NCBI RefSeq assembly: GCF_000243415.2
Contig: NZ_KI912270.1
Coordinates: forward strand, 2,728,001 to 2,792,000
Source: Mycolicibacterium tusciae JS617
Lineage (GTDB): Bacteria; Actinomycetota; Actinomycetes; Mycobacteriales; Mycobacteriaceae
Direction: 5' to 3'
Length of the DNA stretch: 64,000 nt
This document shows positions 57,578-64,000 of this stretch, in pieces. The notes beneath the pieces are model-generated. The model did no database searches. It was not told the origin of the DNA and saw nothing but the letters and a program-made list of their open reading frames with translations. The stretch's first letter is position 1; each line of letters opens with the position of its first letter. The position numbers were made by a program, and so were the translations under genes.

Positions 57578-58615
57578 GTGACGCTGCCTGTCTTCGTCGA
57601 CGTCGATACCGGCGTCGACGACGCGATGGCGTTGGTGTACCTGTTCGCCAGCGAGGACGCCGACGTCGTCGGAATCGCGTCGACTGCGGGAAATGTTCCC
57701 GTACAACAGGTCTGCGAGAACAACCTGGGTCTGCTTGCGCTCTGCGGACTGGACATCCCGGTCTCCAAGGGATCCGAGCATCCGATCAAGACACCGTTGC
57801 GCACCGCCGAAGACACCCACGGACCCAAGGGCATGGGTTACGCGCAGTTGCCTGCGCCCGATCGTCAGCTCACCTCCTACGATGCCGCCGACGCATGGGT
57901 CCGTGCGGCACACGAACATCCCGGTGAGTTGGTCGCGATCGCCGTCGGCCCGTTGACCAACCTGGCACTGGCTCTGCGGAGGGAACCGGCGCTGCCGAGG
58001 CTGCTGCGTCGTCTTGTCATCATGGGCGGCGCATTCGACTACCGCGGCAACACCACACCGGTTGCGGAGTGGAACGTCAGCGTGGATCCGGAGGCCGCCG
58101 CCGAGGTCTTCGCCGGGTGGGGAGCGGCCGGGGAATCAACGAAGCCGCCGGCACATCTCCCAATCGTGCTCGGCCTGAACCTGACCGAGAACATCGCGAT
58201 GACGCCGACGCTGCTGAGCCGACTCGCGACAGTGGCGGCTTCGTCATCGATTCCGATGAGCGTGCTGGACAACCGCGGCACTGAGTCGGTTGCCTCCAAT
58301 CCGTTGATCGCGGTGCTCGAGGACGCGATGCGGTTCTACTTCGAGTTTCACTTCGACCAGAACGAGGGCTACCTGGCGCATCTGCACGACCCGTTGGCCG
58401 CGGCGGTGGCGCTGGATCCCGATCTGGTCAGTTACCGACGCGTCACCATCGACGTCGAACTGACCGGCACGCTGACCCGAGGCATGACAATCGCGGACTG
58501 GAGCAACCGGTGGGGCCGGGAGCCCAATGCGCTCATAGGTGTTGGCGTCGACCCGGAGATGTTCTTCGACCGTTTCATCAGCCGGGTCGGTGGATTCGCG
58601 AAGCGACTGATCTGA
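57578..58615 (+). CDS. iunH: inosine-uridine preferring nucleoside hydrolase
   Basis: This 345-residue nucleoside hydrolase cleaves the N-glycosidic bond of ribonucleosides for salvage. The calcium-binding signature DVDTGVDDAMAL is at the N-terminus. AVGPLTNLALAL, VIMGGAFDYRGNTTPVAEWNVSVDPEAA and a C-terminal aspartate contribute to the site. The start is GTG 57578, 25 bp after acrA1. The orthologue is Rv3393, in the same gene order. Confidence 0.92.
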   Translation: MTLPVFVDVDTGVDDAMALVYLFASEDADVVGIASTAGNVPVQQVCENNLGLLALCGLDIPVSKGSEHPIKTPLRTAEDTHGPKGMGYAQLPAPDRQLTSYDAADAWVRAAHEHPGELVAIAVGPLTNLALALRREPALPRLLRRLVIMGGAFDYRGNTTPVAEWNVSVDPEAAAEVFAGWGAAGESTKPPAHLPIVLGLNLTENIAMTPTLLSRLATVAASSSIPMSVLDNRGTESVASNPLIAVLEDAMRFYFEFHFDQNEGYLAHLHDPLAAAVALDPDLVSYRRVTIDVELTGTLTRGMTIADWSNRWGREPNALIGVGVDPEMFFDRFISRVGGFAKRLI

Positions 58616-58621
58616 ACGTCG

Positions 58622-58849
58622 TTACCAGACCAGCACCAGCGCCGTCGCAAGGAACAACAGGACGAAGATGGCTATGGCGATGAAGCTCGCGACGACGGTG
58701 GGCGTGAACTTTCTACGGGCCGTCGGCTGCGAGGCCGAGAGGCCGGAAGTCTGAGCCGAATCCGGCGGTGTGGACCCCGGCGCAACTCCGCCGCCGGGTT
58801 CGAGGCCTGACGTTCGCGCCGGATCGGGATCTGGGGGCTGGGCAGTCAT
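58622..58849 (-). CDS. small membrane protein (DUF6480-like)
   Basis: This 75-residue protein has a Pro/Gly-rich N-terminal half (PPDPDPARTSGLEPGGG) and one C-terminal membrane helix (VVASFIAIAIFVLLFLATALVLVW). The N-terminal motif resembles a small actinobacterial family that I recall as DUF6480, but this is uncertain. It lies between iunH (convergent) and imuB (30 bp upstream, same strand). Confidence 0.72.
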   Translation of the reverse strand: MTAQPPDPDPARTSGLEPGGGVAPGSTPPDSAQTSGLSASQPTARRKFTPTVVASFIAIAIFVLLFLATALVLVW

Positions 58850-58879
58850 GTCAGATGCGCATACCCCATCTGGTCACGC

Positions 58880-60442
58880 TTATTCGTAGATGCCCTCCAC
58901 ATACCAGCTTCGTTGCCGGTAGCACAGCAGCAGCGCCCGCCCTGGCTTGCCATCAATCAGCACCTGGGCACGCGCGGTCCGGCCCACCGGCTTGCGTTCC
59001 GGATCCCACCAGCGTTCGTCGACCGGCCAGGGCCCGGTCCACCAGCTCAGATCCCCGGCGTGCCCGGGGGATTCCAGCCGCGCCGGATCCGATGAGAACA
59101 ACCCACGATGCGTTACCCGCACCGGCCTTCCTTGTGCGTCAAGAACTTCCACCGGATCATCGAGCAATACCACCGGCGAGGGCTCGGACAGTTGACCCGG
59201 CCAAGGTTGAGTCGGGTCGGCCTGCGGAACCGGCTCGTCTCCCAGCGCGGTGAAAGTGATGCGCTCCGCCGGTCCACGGCCACCACTGAGCACCGGCACC
59301 TGAACCGCTTCGGGCCCCAACAGACCCTGCACCCGTACCAGTGCCCGGCGGGCGCGCAACCGGTCGTCGTCGCCGGATGATCCCCAGAGCGGAAGCTGCA
59401 GAGCTCCCGCCGTCACCACTTCCACCGGATGCAGGCGCAGTACCACGACGGGGGCAGTCGGCCGGTCATCTGCCCGCCGGGTCAGCCAGCCGTCCAGTTG
59501 CCAGCGCACCCGATCAGCGGTGCCATCCTCGGTCAGGGGTTCCGCACAACGCCAAACCCGATTCAGCTCTTCACCGTTGGCGGTTACGGCCTGGATGGCC
59601 AGCCGGGTGCAGCCCACCCCGGCGCCTTCCAGGCTGCGGTGCAGTTCACCGGCCAGGGAACGGCCTGCGAAAGCGGCCGCATCCACCCGATCGATCGGCG
59701 GATCGCAGTTCATCACGGCATCCAGCTCCGGAGGAAGATCCCGCCCGGACGGTCCACGGTCGGACTCCGCGCGCGCGAACCGGTGGGCACTGATGGCATC
59801 CGCGCCGAATCGGGAGGCCACATCGGTGCGCGACAACTCGGCGAACTGCCCGATGGTGCGAATTCCCATCCGCCACAGCAGGTCTGCCAGATCCTCACGA
59901 CCGGCTCCGGAAAGACTGGGTTCGGTGGCCAGCTGCCGGATGGACAGCGCGGACAGGAACGACGCATCCTGACCCGGCTCGACGATGCGTCCCGCCCTGG
60001 CCGCGAACACCGCGGTGGCCAGCTGATCGGCGATACCCGTCTGACATTCGGCCCCCGCCGAGGCCACCGCATCGACCAGCCGCTCGGCGGCCACCTGTTC
60101 GGATCCGAAGTAACGCGATGCACCCCGGACCGACACCACAAGCAGGCCGGGTCGCAATACCTCCGCTCGCGGCACCAATTCGTCCACCGCCGCCGTCACG
60201 CCCTCGAAGTGGCGGGCATCGCGCGCCGGATCGGCGGTGACGACATGCAGTTGCGGGCAACGGGCCTGCGCCTCACGACGGCGCAACCCGCGCCGCACTC
60301 CGACCGCTCTCGCGGCTGCCGAACAGGCGATGACCCGGTTGGCCAGGGTGACCGCCACCGGGTCGGTGGCAGGCAATCCGGCTGCGGCGGCCGCGCCGAC
60401 CGCAGGCCAATCCATGCACCAGAGCGCAAGAACCCGCGACAC
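58880..60442 (-). CDS. imuB: ImuB, catalytically inactive Y-family polymerase of the mutasome
   Basis: This 520-residue Y-family-like protein lacks the catalytic acidic residues: DxD(A/C)FF is replaced by CMDWPAVGAAAA and the S-x-DE motif by SVRGASRYFG. It has helix-hairpin-helix-like segments (LWRMGIRTIGQFAEL). The beta-clamp-binding motif QLPLWG is at residues 349-354. It is the hub that links DnaE2 and ImuA' to the sliding clamp in damage-induced mutagenesis. It begins 2 nt after imuA' and is in one LexA-controlled operon with it. Confidence 0.92.
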   Translation of the reverse strand: MSRVLALWCMDWPAVGAAAAAGLPATDPVAVTLANRVIACSAAARAVGVRRGLRRREAQARCPQLHVVTADPARDARHFEGVTAAVDELVPRAEVLRPGLLVVSVRGASRYFGSEQVAAERLVDAVASAGAECQTGIADQLATAVFAARAGRIVEPGQDASFLSALSIRQLATEPSLSGAGREDLADLLWRMGIRTIGQFAELSRTDVASRFGADAISAHRFARAESDRGPSGRDLPPELDAVMNCDPPIDRVDAAAFAGRSLAGELHRSLEGAGVGCTRLAIQAVTANGEELNRVWRCAEPLTEDGTADRVRWQLDGWLTRRADDRPTAPVVVLRLHPVEVVTAGALQLPLWGSSGDDDRLRARRALVRVQGLLGPEAVQVPVLSGGRGPAERITFTALGDEPVPQADPTQPWPGQLSEPSPVVLLDDPVEVLDAQGRPVRVTHRGLFSSDPARLESPGHAGDLSWWTGPWPVDERWWDPERKPVGRTARAQVLIDGKPGRALLLCYRQRSWYVEGIYE

Positions 60443-60444
60443 CG

Positions 60445-61179
60445 CTAGCCACCAACTGCGATGCGCGGCAGCCCGGGAGTCCGGCTCCTGGCCCGGGTGT
60501 CCAACCGCACCCGACCGATCCGCCCCCGACCGGAAATCCCCGTGCTACCGGCGCCGATCATCTCGTAGCCACAGACCCTGGCATCCAGCCGGACCGAGGC
60601 GCCCTGCCAATCGCCTCCGGTGACCAGCAATGTGCACCCCTTTTGCCTGGCGCGAGCGGTCACGGCCCGTGCCCTGCTCATCGGCACCGATCGGCCGGCC
60701 AGCGCCAGCACCACCAGATCCAGGCCGTCCAACAGAACCGCGGCCACCTCCACCGGATCGGAACCGGGGTAGGGAATCACTGCGATCCGACTCAGGTCTG
60801 CACCCATCTCGACAGCCGCCAGCAGGCCGACATCGGGCTGCCCGACGATCGCCGCATGACCTCCTTCCGCGGTGGCCGCGGCCACCATCCTGAGCATCAG
60901 CGACCTGGCACCGGACACCACCGCCACTGTCCCCCTTGGCAATAGCCGTGGCAGGGCGCCCGGCACCGGATGCTCCGGCAATTCATCGGCGGACGGTCCG
61001 ATCGGCGGATCCGAGATTTCCAGCAAAGTTTCTTGCGCAGAATTCGAGCCACCCCCAGAGATCCTGCGCACCCCGGGGGTTTCCATCTTCCCGGAGACTT
61101 CGGCTATCCTGCGGCGTAGCTGTTCTACCTGTTCAGCACGCCCTTTTCGGTGCTGCTCCAGATCCGTCGCCGCCGCCAC
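60445..61179 (-). CDS. imuA': ImuA', RecA-like mutasome accessory protein
   Basis: This 244-residue protein has a degenerate RecA-like core ([29 protein letters not shown] in the Walker A position, [25 protein letters not shown]). The N-terminal part is predicted to be a short coiled coil ([25 protein letters not shown]). It partners ImuB and DnaE2 in mutagenic translesion synthesis. Start GTG 61179 lies seven bases after GGAGG. A perfect LexA box is 36 bp upstream. The orthologue is Rv3395c. Confidence 0.9.
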   Translation of the reverse strand: MAAATDLEQHRKGRAEQVEQLRRRIAEVSGKMETPGVRRISGGGSNSAQETLLEISDPPIGPSADELPEHPVPGALPRLLPRGTVAVVSGARSLMLRMVAAATAEGGHAAIVGQPDVGLLAAVEMGADLSRIAVIPYPGSDPVEVAAVLLDGLDLVVLALAGRSVPMSRARAVTARARQKGCTLLVTGGDWQGASVRLDARVCGYEMIGAGSTGISGRGRIGRVRLDTRARSRTPGLPRIAVGG

Positions 61180-61214
61180 AGCAGCACCTCCAGCATCATT
61201 CGAAACAGATGAAT

Positions 61215-61230
61215 TCGAACGTATGTTCGA
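61215..61230 (-). promoter_or_regulatory. LexA (SOS) box of the imuA'-imuB operon
   Basis: TCGAACGTATGTTCGA is a perfect match to the mycobacterial LexA consensus TCGAAC-N4-GTTCGA. It lies 36 bp before the imuA' start codon, so DNA damage should induce the operon. Confidence 0.92.
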
Positions 61231-61255
61231 TACCTCGAGTAAACACCTTGATCGG

Positions 61256-61326
61256 CTTGACAGTCAAGAGGGGACGCACGGCCACAGCGACATCACAGAT
61301 TCCCTCTCAGAGTAAGCTTGATCAAG
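61256..61326. promoter_or_regulatory. two CTTGA/TCAAG palindromes in the imuA'-lipoprotein gap
   Basis: CTTGACAGTCAAG (61256-61268) and CTTGATCAAG (61317-61326) are perfect palindromes sharing arms CTTGA/TCAAG. They lie 59 bp apart between the divergent imuA' and lipoprotein genes. They resemble a pair of sites for one dimeric repressor, but no factor is known to me. Nothing else is evident between 61231 and 61467. Confidence 0.4.
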
Positions 61327-61467
61327 GGAATGCGCTGATACAGGCCCTGCGTTACAGTCTCTGACACCAGATCCCGCTCTCTGGAATGGGACCTGCTGCA
61401 CGGTTTTCGCGGCCACCCGCGCCGACCGAATTTTCACCACATAGGGAACACCAGTAAAGGACCGAAC

Positions 61468-61716
61468 ATGGCATCAAATCGTCTGGGTCGTCGGATTTCG
61501 GCAGCGGTTGGCGGTGCCGCCATCCTCGCGATGATCGGCTTCACCGCCGCGTGCAGCAGCGAAAGCGAAAAGGCTCCCGAGACATCGACCACCACCACCA
61601 CCACGACGGAGGCTTCGCTGACTCCGACCGAGAAGAAGCCCAACCCCAACGGCACCAACATCTTCACTCCCCCCGTGGTGGCGCCGGAGCAGACCGTCAA
61701 CCCGAGCAACCGATAA
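61468..61716 (+). CDS. small lipoprotein with poly-threonine segment
   Basis: This 82-residue protein has a signal peptide and lipobox (IGFTAAC), so it is likely to be an anchored lipoprotein. The mature part is disordered: an acidic stretch, a run of seven threonines from an ACC/ACG repeat, then PNPNGTNIFTPPVVAPEQ. It appears to correspond to the small gene found between imuA' and guaA in mycobacteria (Rv3395A), but the function is unknown. A strong terminator follows the stop by about 22 bp. Confidence 0.75.
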   Translation: MASNRLGRRISAAVGGAAILAMIGFTAACSSESEKAPETSTTTTTTTEASLTPTEKKPNPNGTNIFTPPVVAPEQTVNPSNR

Positions 61717-61738
61717 CTACACAACACCTTGACAATGA

Positions 61739-61773
61739 GGGCGGGTCCGAACACCGTTCGGGCCCGCCCTTAG
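61739..61773 (+). terminator. strong intrinsic-type terminator after the lipoprotein gene
   Basis: GGGCGGGTCCGAAC (61739-61752), a 3-nt loop ACC and GTTCGGGCCCGCCC (61756-61769) form a 14-bp stem with one G-U pair, followed by TTAGTT. It separates the lipoprotein transcript from the peptidase gene that starts 15 bp later. Confidence 0.85.
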
Positions 61774-61787
61774 TTCGCACTGGGATC

Positions 61788-63392
61788 ATGAGTACGGTGA
61801 CCGCTCGCACGCTGTCGGTGCTGCTCCTCATTGGAGCCCTGGCTCTCGCCGCCGACCTGCGCGTCGGCTGGGAGGCCCCTGATGACAGGCTCATTGAGGG
61901 TCCGTATGCATCGCTGCTGGCCGCGTCGACCGATCTCGGACCGGCCCGCGAGCAGAGTATCCAACTCACCGCCAGCCTCACCGATCAGTCCGAGCCGCAC
62001 GCCCTGATCGACTGGGCCCGCGAAAAGGCGCTGTCGGTCCAGTGGCGCCCCGGCGACGATTGGGTGGTCGTCGAGGGATCACCCGATGCCGTTGAGCGGG
62101 CATTCGACGTCTCCGTGCGCGACTATCAGGGAAGAAAGGGCCAGCACTTCTACGCCTCGCCACACCAGCCTTCAGTGCCTGAGCACCTGCGCGGCGAGGT
62201 GTCCGAGATTGGCCGAATCCTCAGTTACACACCGCATCACATGTCGCGTCCCGACCATTTCCCGCTCGATGTCCCCGACCAAGGGCTGGCACCCGACGCG
62301 CTGCGCAACACCTACAACGCCGACGATCTCGTCCGGGCCGGAATCACCGGCGAGGGGGTCACCATCGTGATATTCGCCTTCGACAGTTTCCACCAATCCG
62401 ACCTGGATAAGTTCACCACCATTTTCGGCCTGCCGCAGTTCACCCCGGAGGTCGTCGGTGGCCTGCCCGGCGAAGCGCGCGGCGAGCTGTCGATGGATCT
62501 TCAAGTGGCACATGCCATTGCGCCCGATGCCCGCAAGGTCGTCGTGAACGCCCTTCCCACCGTCGAAGGTGGTGGCGGATACCGCAAGATCGGCCAGATG
62601 CTCGAGGACACCGACCGCCGGTTCCCCGGTGCGGTATGGAGCTTTTCCATCGGCTGGGGCTGCGACAAACTCATCACCGCCGCCGATCTGGCTCCGGTAC
62701 GGTCCGCACTGCGTGCCGCCCAGTCACACGGAACCACCGCCTTCAACGCCAGCGGTGATCTCGCCGGTATGGAATGCAGAGGCGGACAAGACTGGTCGTC
62801 ACCGCCAAGCGAACATGACATCGGCCTCGACTCGATCGCCTCGCTGCCCGAGATGACCAGTGTCGGGGGCACCACGCTGTCCACCGACACGGACGGAACG
62901 TGGGTATCCGAGCAGACCTGGTTTGACGTCCCGCTGTCCCAGGGCACCGGTGGCGGCTTGTCGACCCTGTTCGATCTGCCGCCCTGGCAGCGCCAGGCCG
63001 GCCTCGCGGTCCCGCCCGAACGCAACACCGGCAAGCGCATGACGCCGGACATCGCCGCGGTGGCCGACCCGTTCACCGGGGTGAAGATCGTGCTCGACGA
63101 CCAGATCGTCGCCGGCGGGGGCACCTCACAGTCGGCGCCCATCTGGGCCGGGCTCACAGCGCTGATGAATCAGTATCTGCTCAACAACGGCGGCACGCTG
63201 ATCGGCGACATCAATCCGCTGCTGTACCGCATCGCCCAGGGTGCACCACGACCCGCATTCCGAGATATCACGTTGGGCGGCAACGCTGTCGACCTCGCCG
63301 CCCCGGGCTATGACTTGGTCACCGGGCTGGGCACCCCCGATGTCGACAACCTGGTTCGCAACCTGCAGATCGCGCAGCAGGTGTCAGCCTGA
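61788..63392 (+). CDS. S53 family serine-carboxyl peptidase (sedolisin), membrane-anchored
   Basis: This 534-residue secreted peptidase has an N-terminal hydrophobic helix (TLSVLLLIGALALAADL) that serves as signal or anchor. A prodomain (Pro-kumamolisin-like, DDWVVVEGSPDAVERAFDVSVRDYQ) and a catalytic domain follow. The sedolisin residues are intact: Glu233 and Asp237 (GELSMDLQ), an oxyanion Asp in NASGDLAG and Ser447 in GGGTSQSAP. The C-terminal calcium site is suggested by GYDLVTGLGTPD. Such enzymes are acid-active endopeptidases. Start 61788 lies just after the terminator; the frame open upstream overlaps the lipoprotein gene and is rejected. Confidence 0.9.
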   Translation: MSTVTARTLSVLLLIGALALAADLRVGWEAPDDRLIEGPYASLLAASTDLGPAREQSIQLTASLTDQSEPHALIDWAREKALSVQWRPGDDWVVVEGSPDAVERAFDVSVRDYQGRKGQHFYASPHQPSVPEHLRGEVSEIGRILSYTPHHMSRPDHFPLDVPDQGLAPDALRNTYNADDLVRAGITGEGVTIVIFAFDSFHQSDLDKFTTIFGLPQFTPEVVGGLPGEARGELSMDLQVAHAIAPDARKVVVNALPTVEGGGGYRKIGQMLEDTDRRFPGAVWSFSIGWGCDKLITAADLAPVRSALRAAQSHGTTAFNASGDLAGMECRGGQDWSSPPSEHDIGLDSIASLPEMTSVGGTTLSTDTDGTWVSEQTWFDVPLSQGTGGGLSTLFDLPPWQRQAGLAVPPERNTGKRMTPDIAAVADPFTGVKIVLDDQIVAGGGTSQSAPIWAGLTALMNQYLLNNGGTLIGDINPLLYRIAQGAPRPAFRDITLGGNAVDLAAPGYDLVTGLGTPDVDNLVRNLQIAQQVSA

Positions 63393-64000
63393 TGAGCGCC
63401 CCCTCGCCCGGCATGGTGGAATGCCCGGTCTGCCAGATCGAGGTGCCCGCAGGCGAATACTGCGGACTGTGCGGCGTCCCGCTGGCCGAGCACAAACGAG
63501 GCGACGGCCCGCACTGGCTGCGCGCACGCAGGTTCAGCGCGGCGCCCGGGCAGCGTCTGCTCTCGCCGGCGCTGACGAGTTCGCTGTTCCCGCACCTGCC
63601 GCCGCGGTCGCGCAAAGTGTTCCTGATGGGCCTGGTGCTGCTGGCGGGTGCCCTGACCGTCGCGACGTTATTGCGTATGCCCGCCGCTCTCATCGCGATC
63701 GCCTCGCTCGGCCTCCCGATGCTGTTCGCCTTGTACCTTCGGGAATCCGGTGTGTCCCGCGATATCCCACGCAGCACGTTGGCACTGACGGTGGGACTCG
63801 GGGTCATCCTCGGCGTCGGCTGGGTGATGCTGACCGGCGCCGCGGTGGCCCGCGCCTATGGTGTCCCGCTTGGCGCCGGCATCGCCGGCGGACGAATTCT
63901 GCGCGACGGTATCGGGGTGCCGGTGGGCAGCATGCTGCTCATGTTGGTCCCGGCACTGGCGGCCCGATTCGCCTGGCGCGGCAACCGGGAAGCCTTGGAC
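63392..64000 (+). CDS. zinc-ribbon membrane protein, 3' end outside window
   Basis: At least 203 residues are encoded; the frame runs off the window. The N-terminus has a zinc ribbon (CPVCQIEVPAGEYCGLCG) and is followed by at least four membrane helices (VFLMGLVLLAGALTVATLL, ALIAIASLGLPMLFALYL, STLALTVGLGVILGVGWVMLTGAAV and SMLLMLVPALAARFAW). The ATG at 63392 overlaps the peptidase stop by 1 nt, so it is translationally coupled to the S53 protease. A PrsW-like membrane protease is possible, but no catalytic motif lies in the visible part. Confidence 0.78.
   Translation, partial: MSAPSPGMVECPVCQIEVPAGEYCGLCGVPLAEHKRGDGPHWLRARRFSAAPGQRLLSPALTSSLFPHLPPRSRKVFLMGLVLLAGALTVATLLRMPAALIAIASLGLPMLFALYLRESGVSRDIPRSTLALTVGLGVILGVGWVMLTGAAVARAYGVPLGAGIAGGRILRDGIGVPVGSMLLMLVPALAARFAWRGNREALD

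Noticed and set aside
61551..61787. Upstream extension of the S53 peptidase reading through a histidine run
   Set aside because: It overlaps the lipoprotein gene and crosses a strong terminator; the His run is the poly-Thr repeat read in another frame.

Overview
The window is a stretch of high-GC chromosome from an actinobacterium, most probably a rapidly growing Mycobacterium/Mycolicibacterium. The gene order is recognisable from mycobacterial genomes: dacB1, trpS, metY-metXA-methyltransferase, DUF3017-folD, the mfpA/conservon operon, trmL, dnaE2, the htdY-acrA1-iunH group and imuA'-imuB. Features typical of the clade are a SAM-IV riboswitch before metY, mycobacterial LexA boxes of the form TCGAAC-N4-GTTCGA, GTG starts and probable leaderless promoters. 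No rRNA, tRNA or CRISPR array was seen. Family assignments come from reading the translated sequences and from recalled families; no database search was run.

Layout. 1-6.9 kb: a polyamine/GABA catabolic neighbourhood with two permeases, a universal stress protein (USP), an aminobutyraldehyde dehydrogenase, an Lrp-type regulator and a class III aminotransferase. 6.9-9.35 kb: a frameshifted SMP-30/strictosidine-synthase-like gene and dacB1. 9.35-12.4 kb: an agmatinase-superfamily hydrolase divergent from a sodium:solute symporter whose leader is a guanidine-I (ykkC) riboswitch; this looks like a guanidine uptake and hydrolysis module. 12.4-20 kb: housekeeping genes (YihY protein, trpS, ndh, xthA, an alpha/beta hydrolase, monomeric icd2). 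20.1-23.5 kb: SAM-IV riboswitch, metY, metXA and a methyltransferase, translationally coupled. 23.5-32.3 kb: DUF3017-folD, a flavin oxidoreductase, a secreted protein, an FHA-ABC exporter, a GNAT protein, an amidohydrolase and a PPOX-fold protein. 32.3-37.2 kb: five-gene conservon (sensor kinase, roadblock, DUF742, GTPase, MfpA). 37.4-43.2 kb: trmL, nitroreductase, MFS transporter, dnaE2. 43.19-44.58 kb: a complete ISL3-family insertion sequence. 44.6-50.5 kb: ROK repressor divergent from xylA and a xylose ABC transporter. 50.5-54.5 kb: a 13E12-type HNH protein and a second permease/USP pair. 54.5-58.9 kb: htdY, acrA1, iunH and a small membrane protein. 58.9-61.2 kb: imuB-imuA' behind a perfect LexA box. 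61.4-64 kb: a small lipoprotein, an S53 peptidase and a truncated zinc-ribbon membrane protein.

How the genes work together. The window carries all three parts of the mycobacterial mutagenic translesion system (DnaE2, ImuA', ImuB). The insertion sequence has landed inside the LexA box of dnaE2: its 10-bp flanking repeats are part of the operator, and the transposase is transcribed toward dnaE2. The other point of highest interest is the riboswitch-controlled symporter beside a hydrolase that is probably a guanidine hydrolase rather than an agmatinase. Sequence oddities to confirm are the gabP reading frame that runs without a stop across the whole antisense USP gene, and the C-run frameshift in the SMP-30-like gene.
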